A stretch of 53,301 nt of DNA from Saccharothrix sp. GTDB lineage: Bacteria > Actinomycetota > Actinomycetes > Mycobacteriales > Pseudonocardiaceae. This document shows, piece by piece, positions 29,616 through 38,435 of the stretch. A model generated the notes under the pieces. That model was not told where the DNA came from and searched no databases. It worked only from the letters and a program-made list of their open reading frames with translations. Numbering within the stretch: position 1 is the stretch's first letter; each line of letters opens with the position of its first letter. Where the stretch lies: assembly GCF_031180885.1 (NCBI RefSeq), contig NZ_JAPSLK010000059.1:1-53301 (forward strand), given 5' to 3'. Both the position numbers and the translations under genes were made by a program.

Positions 29616-30656
29616 TCAGAGGTAGCGGGAGTGGTCGAACTCCGCGCCGACGACCGAGTGGCCCAGGTCGGTTCCCAAACGGGTCAGCAAGTCCACCAAC
29701 TCCAAGCCGGCCAGCCAATCGCGGGGCAGGGCCTCGGTGCCGTGCAGGGCGCCCAGGATGTTGCCGGTCAACGCCGCCGTCGCGTCGCTGCCGCCCGAGT
29801 GGTTGGCCGCCGCCCGCAGCGCGTCCACGAACTCCGACCGCCGCGGGTACACCAGCACCGTGTGCACGGCGATCGCCAGCGCCTCCGGACCCGTCCACCC
29901 GCTGCCCAAGCGGTCCACCCGCACCGAATCGAAGCCCAGCGCCCGGTGCTCGTCGGCGAACAGCACGGCCCGGTTCAGGGTGTTCGCCGTGTACGGGTCG
30001 TCGCGCAGCACCCGGCCGATGACCTGGTCCACCGCCTCCCGCAACGGCCGCGCCTTCACCGCCAGCAGGTGGATCAGCAGCGCGAACGCACCACCCGCCA
30101 CCCATCCGCCGGTACCGCCGTGGGTCAGCGCGGCGAACCGGCAGCCCAGGTCGTAGGCGATCTCCGCGGTCGGCGCGAAGCCCGCCGGCGCGGTCCGGGT
30201 CACGCCGTTGCAGCCGGAGGACTCGTTGTGCGGCTCCTCGGGCGTTGGCGGGCTGTCGGCGGCCAGGGCGCGCAGGCACGTCAGGCCCGGTGACCGGCTG
30301 GAGTACAGCCGTTCGTCGCCCACCAGGCCGGTCGCACCCAGCTCCGGCGCGGCCACCTGCTGGGTGGTCAGCCAGCGCCGGTAGCTCTGCCACACCATCT
30401 CCACCGGCTCCCACTCGCCCGTGGTGTGCCCGCGCACCCACGCCCGCAGGTAGCCGTCCGCGGTGAACAGCGTGAGCTGGGTGTCGTCGGTCACCAGGGC
30501 GGGACGCGGCGGTTCCAGAACACCCTCGGGGCCGTGGTCTCGTTGGATGTCGGTCCACCCCAGGTACTGGACGGGCGCGCCCAGCGCATCACCCAGGGCG
30601 CCGCCCAGCAGGCAGGCGGCGCCACGGTCGACCACGCTCATCGGCTCGCGCGGCAA
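29616..30656 (-). CDS. ADP-ribosylglycohydrolase (DraG/ARH family)
   Basis: A 346-aa all-helical ADP-ribosyl hydrolase. The metal and ligand motifs are present: GGALGDALGAPVQ near 16-28, TDDTQLTLFTADG near 56-68, and NHSGGSDATAALTGNILGA near 286-304 with the paired acidic and Ser residues that hold two Mg2+. Members remove ADP-ribose from arginine, thymidine or other targets. I favour the TTG at 30656 because GGAGGG lies 5 bp upstream; GTG 30671 and ATG 30641 are alternatives. No partner toxin or ADP-ribosyltransferase lies nearby, so this is not visibly a DarTG-like pair. Confidence 0.88.
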   Translation of the reverse strand: MPREPMSVVDRGAACLLGGALGDALGAPVQYLGWTDIQRDHGPEGVLEPPRPALVTDDTQLTLFTADGYLRAWVRGHTTGEWEPVEMVWQSYRRWLTTQQVAAPELGATGLVGDERLYSSRSPGLTCLRALAADSPPTPEEPHNESSGCNGVTRTAPAGFAPTAEIAYDLGCRFAALTHGGTGGWVAGGAFALLIHLLAVKARPLREAVDQVIGRVLRDDPYTANTLNRAVLFADEHRALGFDSVRVDRLGSGWTGPEALAIAVHTVLVYPRRSEFVDALRAAANHSGGSDATAALTGNILGALHGTEALPRDWLAGLELVDLLTRLGTDLGHSVVGAEFDHSRYL

Positions 30657-30829
30657 CTTGCCCTCCTGCACCTGCGTCGTCCGGGGTCAAAACCCTAGCC
30701 GCCGCGGGGTCGTCCGGTCATGGGAGCGACGACTAGTTGAGCAAACAACATCTACTGACAGGTATCCAACACGCCGTCCGGCGCACCTGATGTGAGTGAC
30801 TGGGCAGTAGCGACAGGCGGGGGAGGGGC

Positions 30830-33640
30830 ATGGCTGACCGGAGCAGGAGCGGGCTGGAGTTCGGTGTCCTCGGACCCTTGCAGGTGCTCGCGGACGGCCG
30901 ACAGCTCGTCATCGGCCGCAAGGGCATGCGGGGGCTGCTCGCGATGCTGGTGCTGGAGGCCAACCGGGTCGTCCCCATCGACGAGATCGTGGACTGCCTG
31001 TGGGACGACGAACCGCCCGCCACGGCCCGGACCATCGTGCACGGGTACGTGTCCCGGCTGCGGCGCATGCTGGAGCAGGCCGACCCGGCCGGGTCCGCGC
31101 GCATCCTGACCACCCCGCCGGGCTACCAGCTCGCGGTCGACCCGTGGCGGCTGGACTTCCACCGGGCGCGCCGCCTGGTGGCCGGGGCGCGGGGCAAGCC
31201 GGCGGCGATCCGGGCGCAGCTGCTGCGCGAGTCGCTGGGGCTGTGGCGGGGGCCGGTGCTGGCGGACGTGCCGGGCGAGCCGATCACCACCGACCTGGAA
31301 GAGCTTCGGCTTGCCGCACTGGAAGAGCGCATCGAGGCGGAGCTGGAGCTGGGCCGGCACGTGGAGCTGGTCGGCGAGCTGCGCCAGCTGGTGGGCGAGT
31401 TCCCGTTCCGGGAGCGGTTCGTCGGGCAGATCATGCGGGCGCTGTACCGGTCGGGGCAGCGGGCCGACGCGCTGGAGGCCTACCAGCGCTTCCACCGGCG
31501 GGTCGTGGACGAGCTGGGCATCGACCCCGGCCCCGAGCTGCGGGTGCTGCACGAGCAGGTGCTGCGGGACGACCCGGCGCTGCGGGCCGGCGGTCTCGCC
31601 GAGCCGGCGACGCTGCCGCCCCGGCCCGGTGTCGTGGTGCCCGCGCAGCTGCCCGCGGCGGCGAGCGGGTTCATCGGGCGTGACGAGGAACTGGCGTGGC
31701 TGGACCGGCTCTGCGACGGCCGCGACCCGGGCGCCACGACCGTCGCGGTGGTCAACGGGGCGCCCGGCATCGGCAAGAGCGAGCTGGCCGTGACGTGGGG
31801 GCACCGGCGCGCCGAGCAGTTCCCGGACGGGCTGCTGTTCGCCCCGTTGAACGGCTTCGCGCCGGACCGGGAACCCGTCGCGCCCGCCGAGGTGCTCGGG
31901 CGGTTCCTGCTGGCCCTGGGCGTGCCCGCGGACGGCGTGCCGCGCGACCTGGACGACCGGGTGGGGCTCTACCGGTCGGTGCTGGCGAAGCGCCGGGTGC
32001 TGGTGGTGCTGGACGACGCGTGGGACCCGGAGCAGGTGCGGCTCCTGCTGCCGCCCGGCGCGGGGTCGGTGGTGCTGGTGACGTCCCGGCGGCGGCTGGA
32101 GTCGCTGGTGGTGTCCAACGGGGCGCGGATGCTCACGCTGGACACGCTGTCCGAGGACGAGTCGGTGCGGCTGGTTGACGAGGTCGTCGGCAAGCCGTTG
32201 TCCGAACAGGAGCCGATGGCCGTGCGGATGCTCGTGGAGCTGTGCGGCAACCTGCCGCTGGCGCTGCGGATCGCCGCCGCCAAGCTGGTGTTCAGTCCGG
32301 AGTGGACGGTCGAGTCGCTGGTGGCCCAGCTGTCCGACGACGACGTCCGGCTGCGGGCGTTGGACCTCGCGGACACCGGCGTGGGCGTGGCGCGGGCGCT
32401 CGCGGTGTCCTACCGCAACCTGCCGCCCGAACTGGCGGAGACGTTTCGCGCCGCGGGCCTGGTCCCGGGCCGCTGGGTCAGCCCGCACGCCATCGCCGCG
32501 CTCTGCCGCACGGACCTGGGCACCGCGGCGGCGCGATTAGCCGACCTCGCGGACGCCCACCTGCTGGTCGAGCAGTGGCGCGGCGGCTTCGTCCTGCACG
32601 ACCTGGTCCGCCTGTACGCCCGGGAGGTCCTGGGCGAGCAGGACGCCGAGCGCCGCACGGCCGCGTTGCGCCGGCTGATGGACCACTACCTGGCCGCCTG
32701 CGACCACGCCCGCCGGCTGATCCGCCCCTCCGGCGACGGCCTGGACCTGGCCGCGGTCGACCTGACCGCGCCGCGCCCGGCCACCGCGGCGCAGGCCCTG
32801 TCCTGGTACGACAAGGAGTGGCCCAACCTCATCGCCCTCGTCCACGCGGGCGCGGAAGCCGGCCTGCACCAACAGGTCTGGCAACTGGTCCGGCTGGTGC
32901 ACACCTACTGCGTGGCCCGGGTGGTCAGCCGCGACTGGCAGGGCATCGCGGAGTTCGGCCTCGCGGCGGCCCGCGTGAGCGGCGACCGGCGCGGCGAGAT
33001 GCTGGTCCTGCACGCCATGTACAAGATCAACTCCCGGACCGGCTCGATCCGCGGCACCCTGCCCGACGCCGAACGCGCCCACCGCATCGCCGTGGAGCTG
33101 GGCGAGCCCAGGTACCTGGTGATGACCCTGGACCAGCTGGCCAGCGCGCTGTCCGCCGAAGGCCGCCTGGAGGAGGCCCTGGCGTACTACCGCGAGGCCG
33201 TCGAACTGGCCAGACGCGACGGCGACGCGCTGGGCGAGGCCACCGTCCTGAACAACCTGGCCCAGGTGGAACAACGCCTGGGGCAGCTGGAAACCGCCGC
33301 CCAGCACCAGTTCCAGGCGATGGAGGTGCACCACCGCAACGGCGACGAGCGCGCGTACGTCCTGGCCGTGAACAACCTGGCCGAGATGTACACCGAGCTG
33401 GGCCTGCTCGCCGAGGCGGAGGAGCACGCGCGGCAGGGCGTCGAGCTGGCCAGGGGCGGCTCGATGCAGTTCGAGGAGGCGTTCGGCCGCCAGGTGCTCG
33501 GCGAGGTGCTGGCCAAGCGCGGTGAACGCGTGGCGGCCCAAGCGGAGCTGGCCGAATCCCTCCGCTTGTTCGAACGCCTCGGCGCCCCGCGGGCGATGTT
33601 GGTCCGAACGGCCCTTGAAGCCTTGACCACCGAGGTTTAG
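30830..33640 (+). CDS. AfsR/SARP-type regulator: BTAD + NB-ARC + TPR
   Basis: A 936-aa STAND-class transcription regulator. The N-terminal OmpR-like winged helix (about 9-100) is followed by a bacterial transcriptional activation domain (about 105-250), with the BTAD signature ALEAYQRFHRRVVDELGIDP. The NB-ARC ATPase (about 280-600) has FIGRDEEL, Walker A GAPGIGKS at 310-317, Walker B RVLVVLDD and the GNLPLAL motif. TPR-like repeats fill the C-terminal third (RLEEALAYYREAVELARR, then LGEATVLNNLAQVEQRLG). The ATG at 30830 has GGGGGAGGGG directly upstream. L570 is encoded by TTA (32537-32539), a very rare codon in such genomes. No biosynthetic cluster adjoins it, so targets are probably remote. 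Confidence 0.92.
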   Translation: MADRSRSGLEFGVLGPLQVLADGRQLVIGRKGMRGLLAMLVLEANRVVPIDEIVDCLWDDEPPATARTIVHGYVSRLRRMLEQADPAGSARILTTPPGYQLAVDPWRLDFHRARRLVAGARGKPAAIRAQLLRESLGLWRGPVLADVPGEPITTDLEELRLAALEERIEAELELGRHVELVGELRQLVGEFPFRERFVGQIMRALYRSGQRADALEAYQRFHRRVVDELGIDPGPELRVLHEQVLRDDPALRAGGLAEPATLPPRPGVVVPAQLPAAASGFIGRDEELAWLDRLCDGRDPGATTVAVVNGAPGIGKSELAVTWGHRRAEQFPDGLLFAPLNGFAPDREPVAPAEVLGRFLLALGVPADGVPRDLDDRVGLYRSVLAKRRVLVVLDDAWDPEQVRLLLPPGAGSVVLVTSRRRLESLVVSNGARMLTLDTLSEDESVRLVDEVVGKPLSEQEPMAVRMLVELCGNLPLALRIAAAKLVFSPEWTVESLVAQLSDDDVRLRALDLADTGVGVARALAVSYRNLPPELAETFRAAGLVPGRWVSPHAIAALCRTDLGTAAARLADLADAHLLVEQWRGGFVLHDLVRLYAREVLGEQDAERRTAALRRLMDHYLAACDHARRLIRPSGDGLDLAAVDLTAPRPATAAQALSWYDKEWPNLIALVHAGAEAGLHQQVWQLVRLVHTYCVARVVSRDWQGIAEFGLAAARVSGDRRGEMLVLHAMYKINSRTGSIRGTLPDAERAHRIAVELGEPRYLVMTLDQLASALSAEGRLEEALAYYREAVELARRDGDALGEATVLNNLAQVEQRLGQLETAAQHQFQAMEVHHRNGDERAYVLAVNNLAEMYTELGLLAEAEEHARQGVELARGGSMQFEEAFGRQVLGEVLAKRGERVAAQAELAESLRLFERLGAPRAMLVRTALEALTTEV

Positions 33641-33766
33641 CGGGTGTTTAGCTCGCGAATGGGAAGTCGTGGGAACTTGGACACGCGCGCTGATCAACGC
33701 ACAAGCGGATGAGCGCGCACGGGTGGCTCTTGGAGGGGGATGCCAGGGGGGAAGCCACCCGAACCG

Positions 33767-33808
33767 CTGCCCGGGCCGGCATTCGGGGGAGAGTGCCGGC
33801 CCGGGCAG
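33767..33808 (+). terminator. Intrinsic terminator after the SARP/STAND regulator
   Basis: A perfect 15-bp stem (33767-33781 with 33794-33808) with a 12-nt loop is followed by CCTGTTTTCC, which supplies a short T run. It lies in the 207-bp gap between convergent genes. Confidence 0.85.
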
Positions 33809-33847
33809 CCTGTTTTCCAGGGTGGTTGTCCGCCTTTCGAACCCCGG

Positions 33848-34615
33848 TCAGTCGGAGCAGACCGGGAGGAGTTCGGGGCGCTTTGGTGCGACACCGTCGC
33901 CCATCGATTCCCCGCGCAATTGGCGTCCGATCCAAGGCACGACGTGCTCCCGCGCCCACTTCAGGTCATGCCGCCGCTGCGTCATCCAGTCCTCGTCCTC
34001 CAGCGGCGGCCACGGCGTGCTCCAGTCCTCCGCCTGCTTGAACCCCAGCACCTCCGCCGCCCGCAGAGCCACCCGCCGATGCCCTTCCGTCGACAGGTGG
34101 AGTCGGTCCTCGCTCCACGCGCGACGGTCGTGCAGGACGGTCATCGACCACAGGTCCACCACCCGGCAGTGGTACCGCTCGGCGACCGACCACAGGTGGC
34201 TGTTGTAGATCGCGATCTTCCCGCGCAGCGAGCGCAGGAACGGCGTGTGCTTCGGGTCGAAACCGGTGAAGATCAGGACTTCGGCGCCGGCCGCGCGCAG
34301 GTCCGCCACGGCGATCTCGTAGACCTCGGCCAACGCGTCCGGGTCGGAACCCGGCACCAGGATGTCGTTGCCGCCGCCGCAGAACGTCGCCAGCTTCGGT
34401 TTCAGCGACACCGCCAGCGGGATCTGCTCGTCCACGATCTCCTGGAGCATCTTGCCGCGCACCGCGAAGTTCGCGTACCGCAAGCCCGGTCGCGCCAGCG
34501 ACAGCAAGGCCGCCAGGCGGTCTGCCCAGCCCAGGTAAGTGCCGTTCGGACCGGGGTCGTCCATTCCCTCCGTGAAGCTGTCCCCCAACGCGACGAAACT
34601 GTCCAGCCCTTCCAC
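33848..34615 (-). CDS. SGNH/GDSL-family hydrolase
   Basis: A 255-aa SGNH hydrolase. Block I is ALGDSFTEG with nucleophile Ser near residue 11, the Gly block is ANFAVRGK, block III is GGGNDIL near 78-84, and block V is EDRLHLSTEGH with the catalytic Asp-x-x-His. There is no signal peptide, so it acts in the cytosol. The GTG at 34615 is supported by GGGAGGGG 6 bp upstream. Esterase, lipase or acyl-hydrolase activity is expected; the substrate is unknown. The last 60 residues, rich in Trp and charged residues, are typical of actinobacterial members. Confidence 0.88.
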   Translation of the reverse strand: MEGLDSFVALGDSFTEGMDDPGPNGTYLGWADRLAALLSLARPGLRYANFAVRGKMLQEIVDEQIPLAVSLKPKLATFCGGGNDILVPGSDPDALAEVYEIAVADLRAAGAEVLIFTGFDPKHTPFLRSLRGKIAIYNSHLWSVAERYHCRVVDLWSMTVLHDRRAWSEDRLHLSTEGHRRVALRAAEVLGFKQAEDWSTPWPPLEDEDWMTQRRHDLKWAREHVVPWIGRQLRGESMGDGVAPKRPELLPVCSD

Positions 34616-34739
34616 GCGCGCCCCTCCCTCGTCACAGCCGCGCGGCACCCCCGTGACCCGCGCGCGCCCAACAGGATGCCTCCGCACCTCCGACCTACGC
34701 CACCGTCGGTTGGCCCGGGAGACGCCCGGAGATCACTCG

Positions 34740-35189
34740 ATGGTGGGACTCGGTGTCGCCAATGGGCGTTTCGTCACGTCCGTGGGCCTACCCTTGCCGA
34801 CCGTGCCGCGTCCGCCCCTCCCGCTGGTCTCGTTCGGCGCACTGGCCGTGCTGGCCGGCGTCGTGACCGCTGTCGCCCTCACCCGGGCCGACCCCGAACC
34901 GCCGCGCGAGCAGCGCGTGGGCACCTCGCCGGTGCCCACCCAGCGCGCCGGCGGGGACGGGCCGCCGATGGACTTCCAGGGCGTCGAAGTCCCCGTCACC
35001 ACGACCACCCGCCGAACGGTCGCCACGACGACGACTACGGTCGGAACACAGCCGACTGCAACGGAGATCACGTCCACGACGACGACCACCCGGAGGCCGT
35101 CCGTCACCGTCCCCGAACTCACCGTCAGCGTGCCGGTGAGCACGTCCCGGACCGAACTGACGATCCCCACCACGGTGTCGGGCGCGTAG
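34740..35189 (+). CDS. Membrane-anchored Thr-rich hypothetical protein
   Basis: A 149-aa protein with one hydrophobic segment (about 28-47, LPLVSFGALAVLAGVVTAVA) and a Thr/Val/Arg-rich tail (TTTTRRTVATTTTTV and similar). It is likely an anchored protein with a wall-spanning extension. The ATG at 34740 is the first start that keeps the membrane segment; shorter GTG starts are possible. No domain is recognised. It is transcribed convergently towards the BadF-type kinase, and two hairpins follow its stop. Confidence 0.5.
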   Translation: MVGLGVANGRFVTSVGLPLPTVPRPPLPLVSFGALAVLAGVVTAVALTRADPEPPREQRVGTSPVPTQRAGGDGPPMDFQGVEVPVTTTTRRTVATTTTTVGTQPTATEITSTTTTTRRPSVTVPELTVSVPVSTSRTELTIPTTVSGA

Positions 35190-35193
35190 GGGT

Positions 35194-35293
35194 CCCGCTG
35201 CCAGGAGGCGCCGCCGCCGTACATCCCCCTGGCAGCGGGGGAGGGTCCGGTGCGCGGGGAGGGCCGCCGCCTGACACCTCCCGCGCGCACCGG
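35194..35293. terminator. Two hairpins between convergent genes
   Basis: Hairpin one pairs 35194-35205 with 35228-35239 (12 bp perfect). Hairpin two pairs 35247-35256 with 35284-35293 (10 bp perfect). The first suits termination of the Thr-rich protein gene, the second that of the minus-strand kinase operon. Confidence 0.7.
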
Positions 35294-35299
35294 GGCCTG

Positions 35300-36298
35300 C
35301 TAGCCCGTGGCCTCCACGGGCACCTGCGACTCGTACGCGGTGCGCAGCCGCAGCTCCGCGACCGGCGGGGCGCCGAGCGCGTCCAGGCCGAGCAGGGCCG
35401 CGCCGACCACCGGCGGCACGTCGACGACCCGGACCCCGGCCAGCGGGGCGACCGCCCGGAGCCGGTCCCGGACCGCGTCCACGACCACGCCGTTGGTGCC
35501 GGTCAGCACGCCGCCGCCGAGGACCACGTCCACCGGTTCGGCCAGCAGCTCCAGCCGGCGCAGCGACACCGACGCCAGCAGCGCGACCTCCTCGACGAGC
35601 CGGTCCACCACCGCACGGGCCACCGCGTCACCCGCCGCCGCGACCTCGAACAGCAAGGGGCACAACGCGTGCGGGTCGAACTCCAGCTCCTCGAAGTGCA
35701 GCCGCTCGACCACCTCGGCCAGCGTCCGCGCCCCGTAGTGGGCGAGCACGGCGGGCAGCAGCGCGGTCGGCTCGCCGCGCCCGTCCTCGGCCCGCACCGC
35801 CAGCCACAGCGCCTCGCTGCCGATGTGCCCGCCGCCGCCCCAGTCACCGGAGATCCGGCCCAAAGCCGGGAACCGGTGCGTCCGGCCGTCCGGCGCGACG
35901 GCGACGCAGTTGATCCCCGCCCCGCACACCACGGCCACGCCGATCCCGTCGGACGTGCCCGCCCGCAGCAGCGCGAACGTGTCGTTGCCGACGACGGTCG
36001 TGTCCGACCACCCGAGCCCCTCGATCGCGGCCCGCAGGTCCTCTTCCTCCTTGGGCAGGTCGGCGCCCGCGAGGTAGGCGGCGGTGTGCGTGGCGACCGG
36101 CCCGGTGGATCTCAACCCGGCCAGCCGGGCCACCTCGGCGACCAGGTCCCCGAACACCTCCAGACTGCGCGGCAGGCCGACGTTCTGCGGTGAGGCGCCG
36201 GGTCCGCGCACCTGCGCGAGGACCCGCCCCTCGACGTCGACCAGCGCCACGGCGGTCTTGCTGTTGCCGCCGTCGATGGCGAGCACGCGGTCGGCCAT
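35300..36298 (-). CDS. BadF/BadG/BcrA/BcrD-type sugar kinase (N-acetylglucosamine kinase-like)
   Basis: A 332-aa ASKHA-fold kinase. The phosphate-1 loop is LAIDGGNSKTAVALV near 5-19, the sugar-binding acid lies in VVGNDTFALLRAG near 104-116, the phosphate-2 loop is VVCGAGINCVAV near 124-135, and ISGDWGGGGHIGSEALWLAV and VVLGGGVL mark the adenosine site. GlcNAc or a related amino sugar or glycoside is the usual substrate. The ATG at 36298 shares one base with the GH4 stop, making it the last gene of the ROK-ABC-GH4 operon. Its position suggests that it creates the phosphosugar on which the GH4 enzyme depends, or phosphorylates a liberated monosaccharide. Confidence 0.85.
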   Translation of the reverse strand: MADRVLAIDGGNSKTAVALVDVEGRVLAQVRGPGASPQNVGLPRSLEVFGDLVAEVARLAGLRSTGPVATHTAAYLAGADLPKEEEDLRAAIEGLGWSDTTVVGNDTFALLRAGTSDGIGVAVVCGAGINCVAVAPDGRTHRFPALGRISGDWGGGGHIGSEALWLAVRAEDGRGEPTALLPAVLAHYGARTLAEVVERLHFEELEFDPHALCPLLFEVAAAGDAVARAVVDRLVEEVALLASVSLRRLELLAEPVDVVLGGGVLTGTNGVVVDAVRDRLRAVAPLAGVRVVDVPPVVGAALLGLDALGAPPVAELRLRTAYESQVPVEATG

Positions 36299-37566
36299 CA
36301 AGCCCCCTTCGCCCACGGCAGGAAGTCGCGGTTGCGCGCCACCAGCTCGTCGGCCAACCGGTCCGCGATCGCGTGCTGACCGACCAGCGGGTGCGCGAGC
36401 AGCGCGTCCGCCACCCGGTCCCGCCCGCCGTGCACCGCGGCCTCCAGCGCCAGGTGCTCGTACGCGGTGACGTGCGCGATCAGTCCGGCGATCGCGGGTT
36501 CCACCGAATCCACCGGCAGCGGGGTCGCGCCGTCAGCCGTGACGGTCGCCGGGACCTCGACCACGGCGTCGTGGGGCAGGAACGGCAGGGTTCCGTTGTT
36601 GCGCACGTTCACCACGTGCTGCTCCGCGCCTGTGCCGCCGGTGAGCGCGTGCACCAGCTGGACCGCCGCCTCGGAGTAGTACGCACCGCCGCGCTGTCCG
36701 AGCTGCTCGGGCTTGGTGACGACGTTGACATCGCTGTAGAGATCGAGCAGCTCTTTTTCCACGCCCGCAACGACTTCGGCACGCGGTGGGTCGGTCTTCT
36801 GCTTCTTGACAACGGCGTCGTGCTCGTAGAAGTACTTCAGGTAGTACGAGGGGACGACTCCCATGCGGCGCATGAGTGAGGCGGGCAGTCCTATGTGTGC
36901 GGAAAGCGCTTCCCCGTGGTGCTCCAGCAGTTCGGGCAGGCGGTCCACGCCGTCCACGAAGACCCCGCGCTCCCACGTGAGGTGGTTGAGCCCGACGTGG
37001 CCGAGCGTGACCGCGTCCGGTGCGACGCCCAGGAGTGCCGACGTCCAGCGCTGGAACGTGATGGCCACGTTGCACAGCCCCACGGCCCGGTGCCCGGCCT
37101 GCAACAGCGCCCGCGTCACGATCCCGACCGGGTTGGTGAAGTTGACGATCCACGTGTCCTCACCGGCCAGCGCCCGCACCCGCTCGGCGACGTCCAGCAC
37201 CACCGGCACCGTGCGCAACGCCTTGGCCAACCCGCCCGCACCGGTCGTCTCCTGCCCCACGCAGTCGCACACCAGCGGGAACGTCTCGTCCTGCGCCCGC
37301 GCGGCCTGCCCGCCGACGCGGAGTTGCAGCAGCACCGCCGACGCGCCCTCGACACCCCTTTCCAGGTCGGTCGTGGTGGTGACCCGCGCGGGGTGCCCGG
37401 CGTGCGCGAGCAGCCGCTGCGCGAACGCGCCGACCACGGCCAGCCGCTCGGCGTCCGGGTCCACCAGCACGATCTCGTCCACGGCGAGACTGGTCCGGCG
37501 TCCCGCGATGCCGTCGACCAACTCGGGCGTGTACGTCGAGCCGCCACCGACAACGGTGAGCTTCAT
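36298..37566 (-). CDS. 6-phospho-beta-glucosidase (GH4)
   Basis: A 422-aa family GH4 hydrolase, which cleaves 6-phosphorylated glycosides by an NAD+ and Mn2+ dependent redox mechanism in the cytosol. The N-terminal Rossmann loop is VVGGGSTYTPELV, NFTNPVGIVTRALL is the conserved sugar/NAD region near 134-147, the metal-binding Cys lies in GLCNVAI near 155-161 and the metal-binding His in VGLNHLTW near 185-192. A further characteristic segment is SYYLKYFYEHD. The ATG at 37566 overlaps the permease stop (ATGA). No PTS component is encoded nearby, so substrate phosphorylation must come from elsewhere, probably the kinase encoded next. Confidence 0.92.
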   Translation of the reverse strand: MKLTVVGGGSTYTPELVDGIAGRRTSLAVDEIVLVDPDAERLAVVGAFAQRLLAHAGHPARVTTTTDLERGVEGASAVLLQLRVGGQAARAQDETFPLVCDCVGQETTGAGGLAKALRTVPVVLDVAERVRALAGEDTWIVNFTNPVGIVTRALLQAGHRAVGLCNVAITFQRWTSALLGVAPDAVTLGHVGLNHLTWERGVFVDGVDRLPELLEHHGEALSAHIGLPASLMRRMGVVPSYYLKYFYEHDAVVKKQKTDPPRAEVVAGVEKELLDLYSDVNVVTKPEQLGQRGGAYYSEAAVQLVHALTGGTGAEQHVVNVRNNGTLPFLPHDAVVEVPATVTADGATPLPVDSVEPAIAGLIAHVTAYEHLALEAAVHGGRDRVADALLAHPLVGQHAIADRLADELVARNRDFLPWAKGA

Positions 37567-38435
37567 CCCTTGACTCCAGTGAAAGTGATGCCCTTGACGA
37601 ACGAGCGCTGGGCGAAGGCGAACAGCACCACCGCGGGAACCATGATCAGCAGGGTCACGGCCATCGCCAGGTTCCACTGCACGTGGTGCATCCCCTTGAA
37701 CGACGACAGCGCCAGCGACAGCGTCCACTCGTCCGGGCGTTCACCGGTGTACAGCAGCGGGCCGAAGTAGTCGTTCCACGTGTACAGGAAGCAGAACAGG
37801 GCGGTGGCGGCGATGCCCGGTCGGGCCATCGGCACGACGACCCGCACCAGCGCCTGGAACTCCGTGCACCCGTCCACCCGCGCGGCGTCCACATAGGACT
37901 GCGGGATGGTCACGATGAACTGGCGCAGCAGGAAGATGCTGAAGGCGTCGAACAGGAAGTACGGCAGGATCAGCGGCCACAGCGTGCCGGTCAGGCCGAG
38001 GCTCGACCACGTGTCGTACAGCGGCACGGCGACCACCTGCGGCGGGAGCATCATCGCGCCCACCACCAGCAGGAACACCGCGTTGCGGCCCCGCCACCGC
38101 AGCTTGGCCAGCGCGTACGCCGCCGGGATCGACGACAGCAGCATCCCGGCCGTGGCCAGCAGCGAGTACAGCAGGCTGTTGCCCAGGTACTTCAGCAGCG
38201 GCGCCTTGTCGAAGACCTCCAGGAAGTTGCCCCAGTGCCACTCGCGCGGCCACAGGTCCTTGGTGAACGCCTGGCTGTCGGACATCACGGCGGTGAGGAA
38301 CACGAACAGGACGGGCAGCGCGAACATCAGGCCCAGCGCCAAGCCGAGGCTGTGCACCGCGACCCAGTCCAGCACGCCCTTCCAGTCGCGCGGCCGGGTT
38401 TCGGCGGGGCGGCGCGCGTCGAGCACGGCGGTCAT
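37563..38435 (-). CDS. Carbohydrate ABC transporter permease, MalG type
   Basis: A 290-aa inner-membrane subunit with six predicted helices, of the binding-protein-dependent transport class. The cytosolic EAA loop, which contacts the ATPase, reads VDAARVDGCTEFQALVRVVV with P-x-A-R-P-G following near 198-205. The C-terminus ends in RSFVKGITFTGVKG, typical of MalG-like permeases. The ATG at 38435 overlaps the preceding permease stop (ATGA). It pairs with the upstream permease and lipoprotein; no ATPase gene is in the operon, so a shared MsiK-type ATPase is expected. Confidence 0.92.
   Translation of the reverse strand: MTAVLDARRPAETRPRDWKGVLDWVAVHSLGLALGLMFALPVLFVFLTAVMSDSQAFTKDLWPREWHWGNFLEVFDKAPLLKYLGNSLLYSLLATAGMLLSSIPAAYALAKLRWRGRNAVFLLVVGAMMLPPQVVAVPLYDTWSSLGLTGTLWPLILPYFLFDAFSIFLLRQFIVTIPQSYVDAARVDGCTEFQALVRVVVPMARPGIAATALFCFLYTWNDYFGPLLYTGERPDEWTLSLALSSFKGMHHVQWNLAMAVTLLIMVPAVVLFAFAQRSFVKGITFTGVKG

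Noticed and set aside
29441..30022. Plus-strand open frame preceded by AAGGAGG, divergent from the TetR gene
   Set aside because: The ribosome-binding-like sequence is attractive for a TetR target gene, but the product is mostly antisense to the ADP-ribosylglycohydrolase and is low-complexity Arg/Pro-rich.
29616..30656. ADP-ribosylglycohydrolase considered as the antitoxin of a DarTG-like system
   Set aside because: It has the DraG/ARH fold motifs rather than a macrodomain, and no DarT-like or other ADP-ribosyltransferase gene is adjacent.
30830..33640. SARP-type regulator considered as marker of a secondary-metabolite cluster
   Set aside because: No polyketide, peptide-synthetase, terpene or RiPP genes lie on either side. 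The neighbours are unrelated single genes.
33740..36193. Plus-strand open frame of 817 aa
   Set aside because: It is antisense to the SGNH hydrolase and the BadF-type kinase and crosses the Thr-rich gene out of frame. Its composition is Arg/His/Pro-rich without domains.
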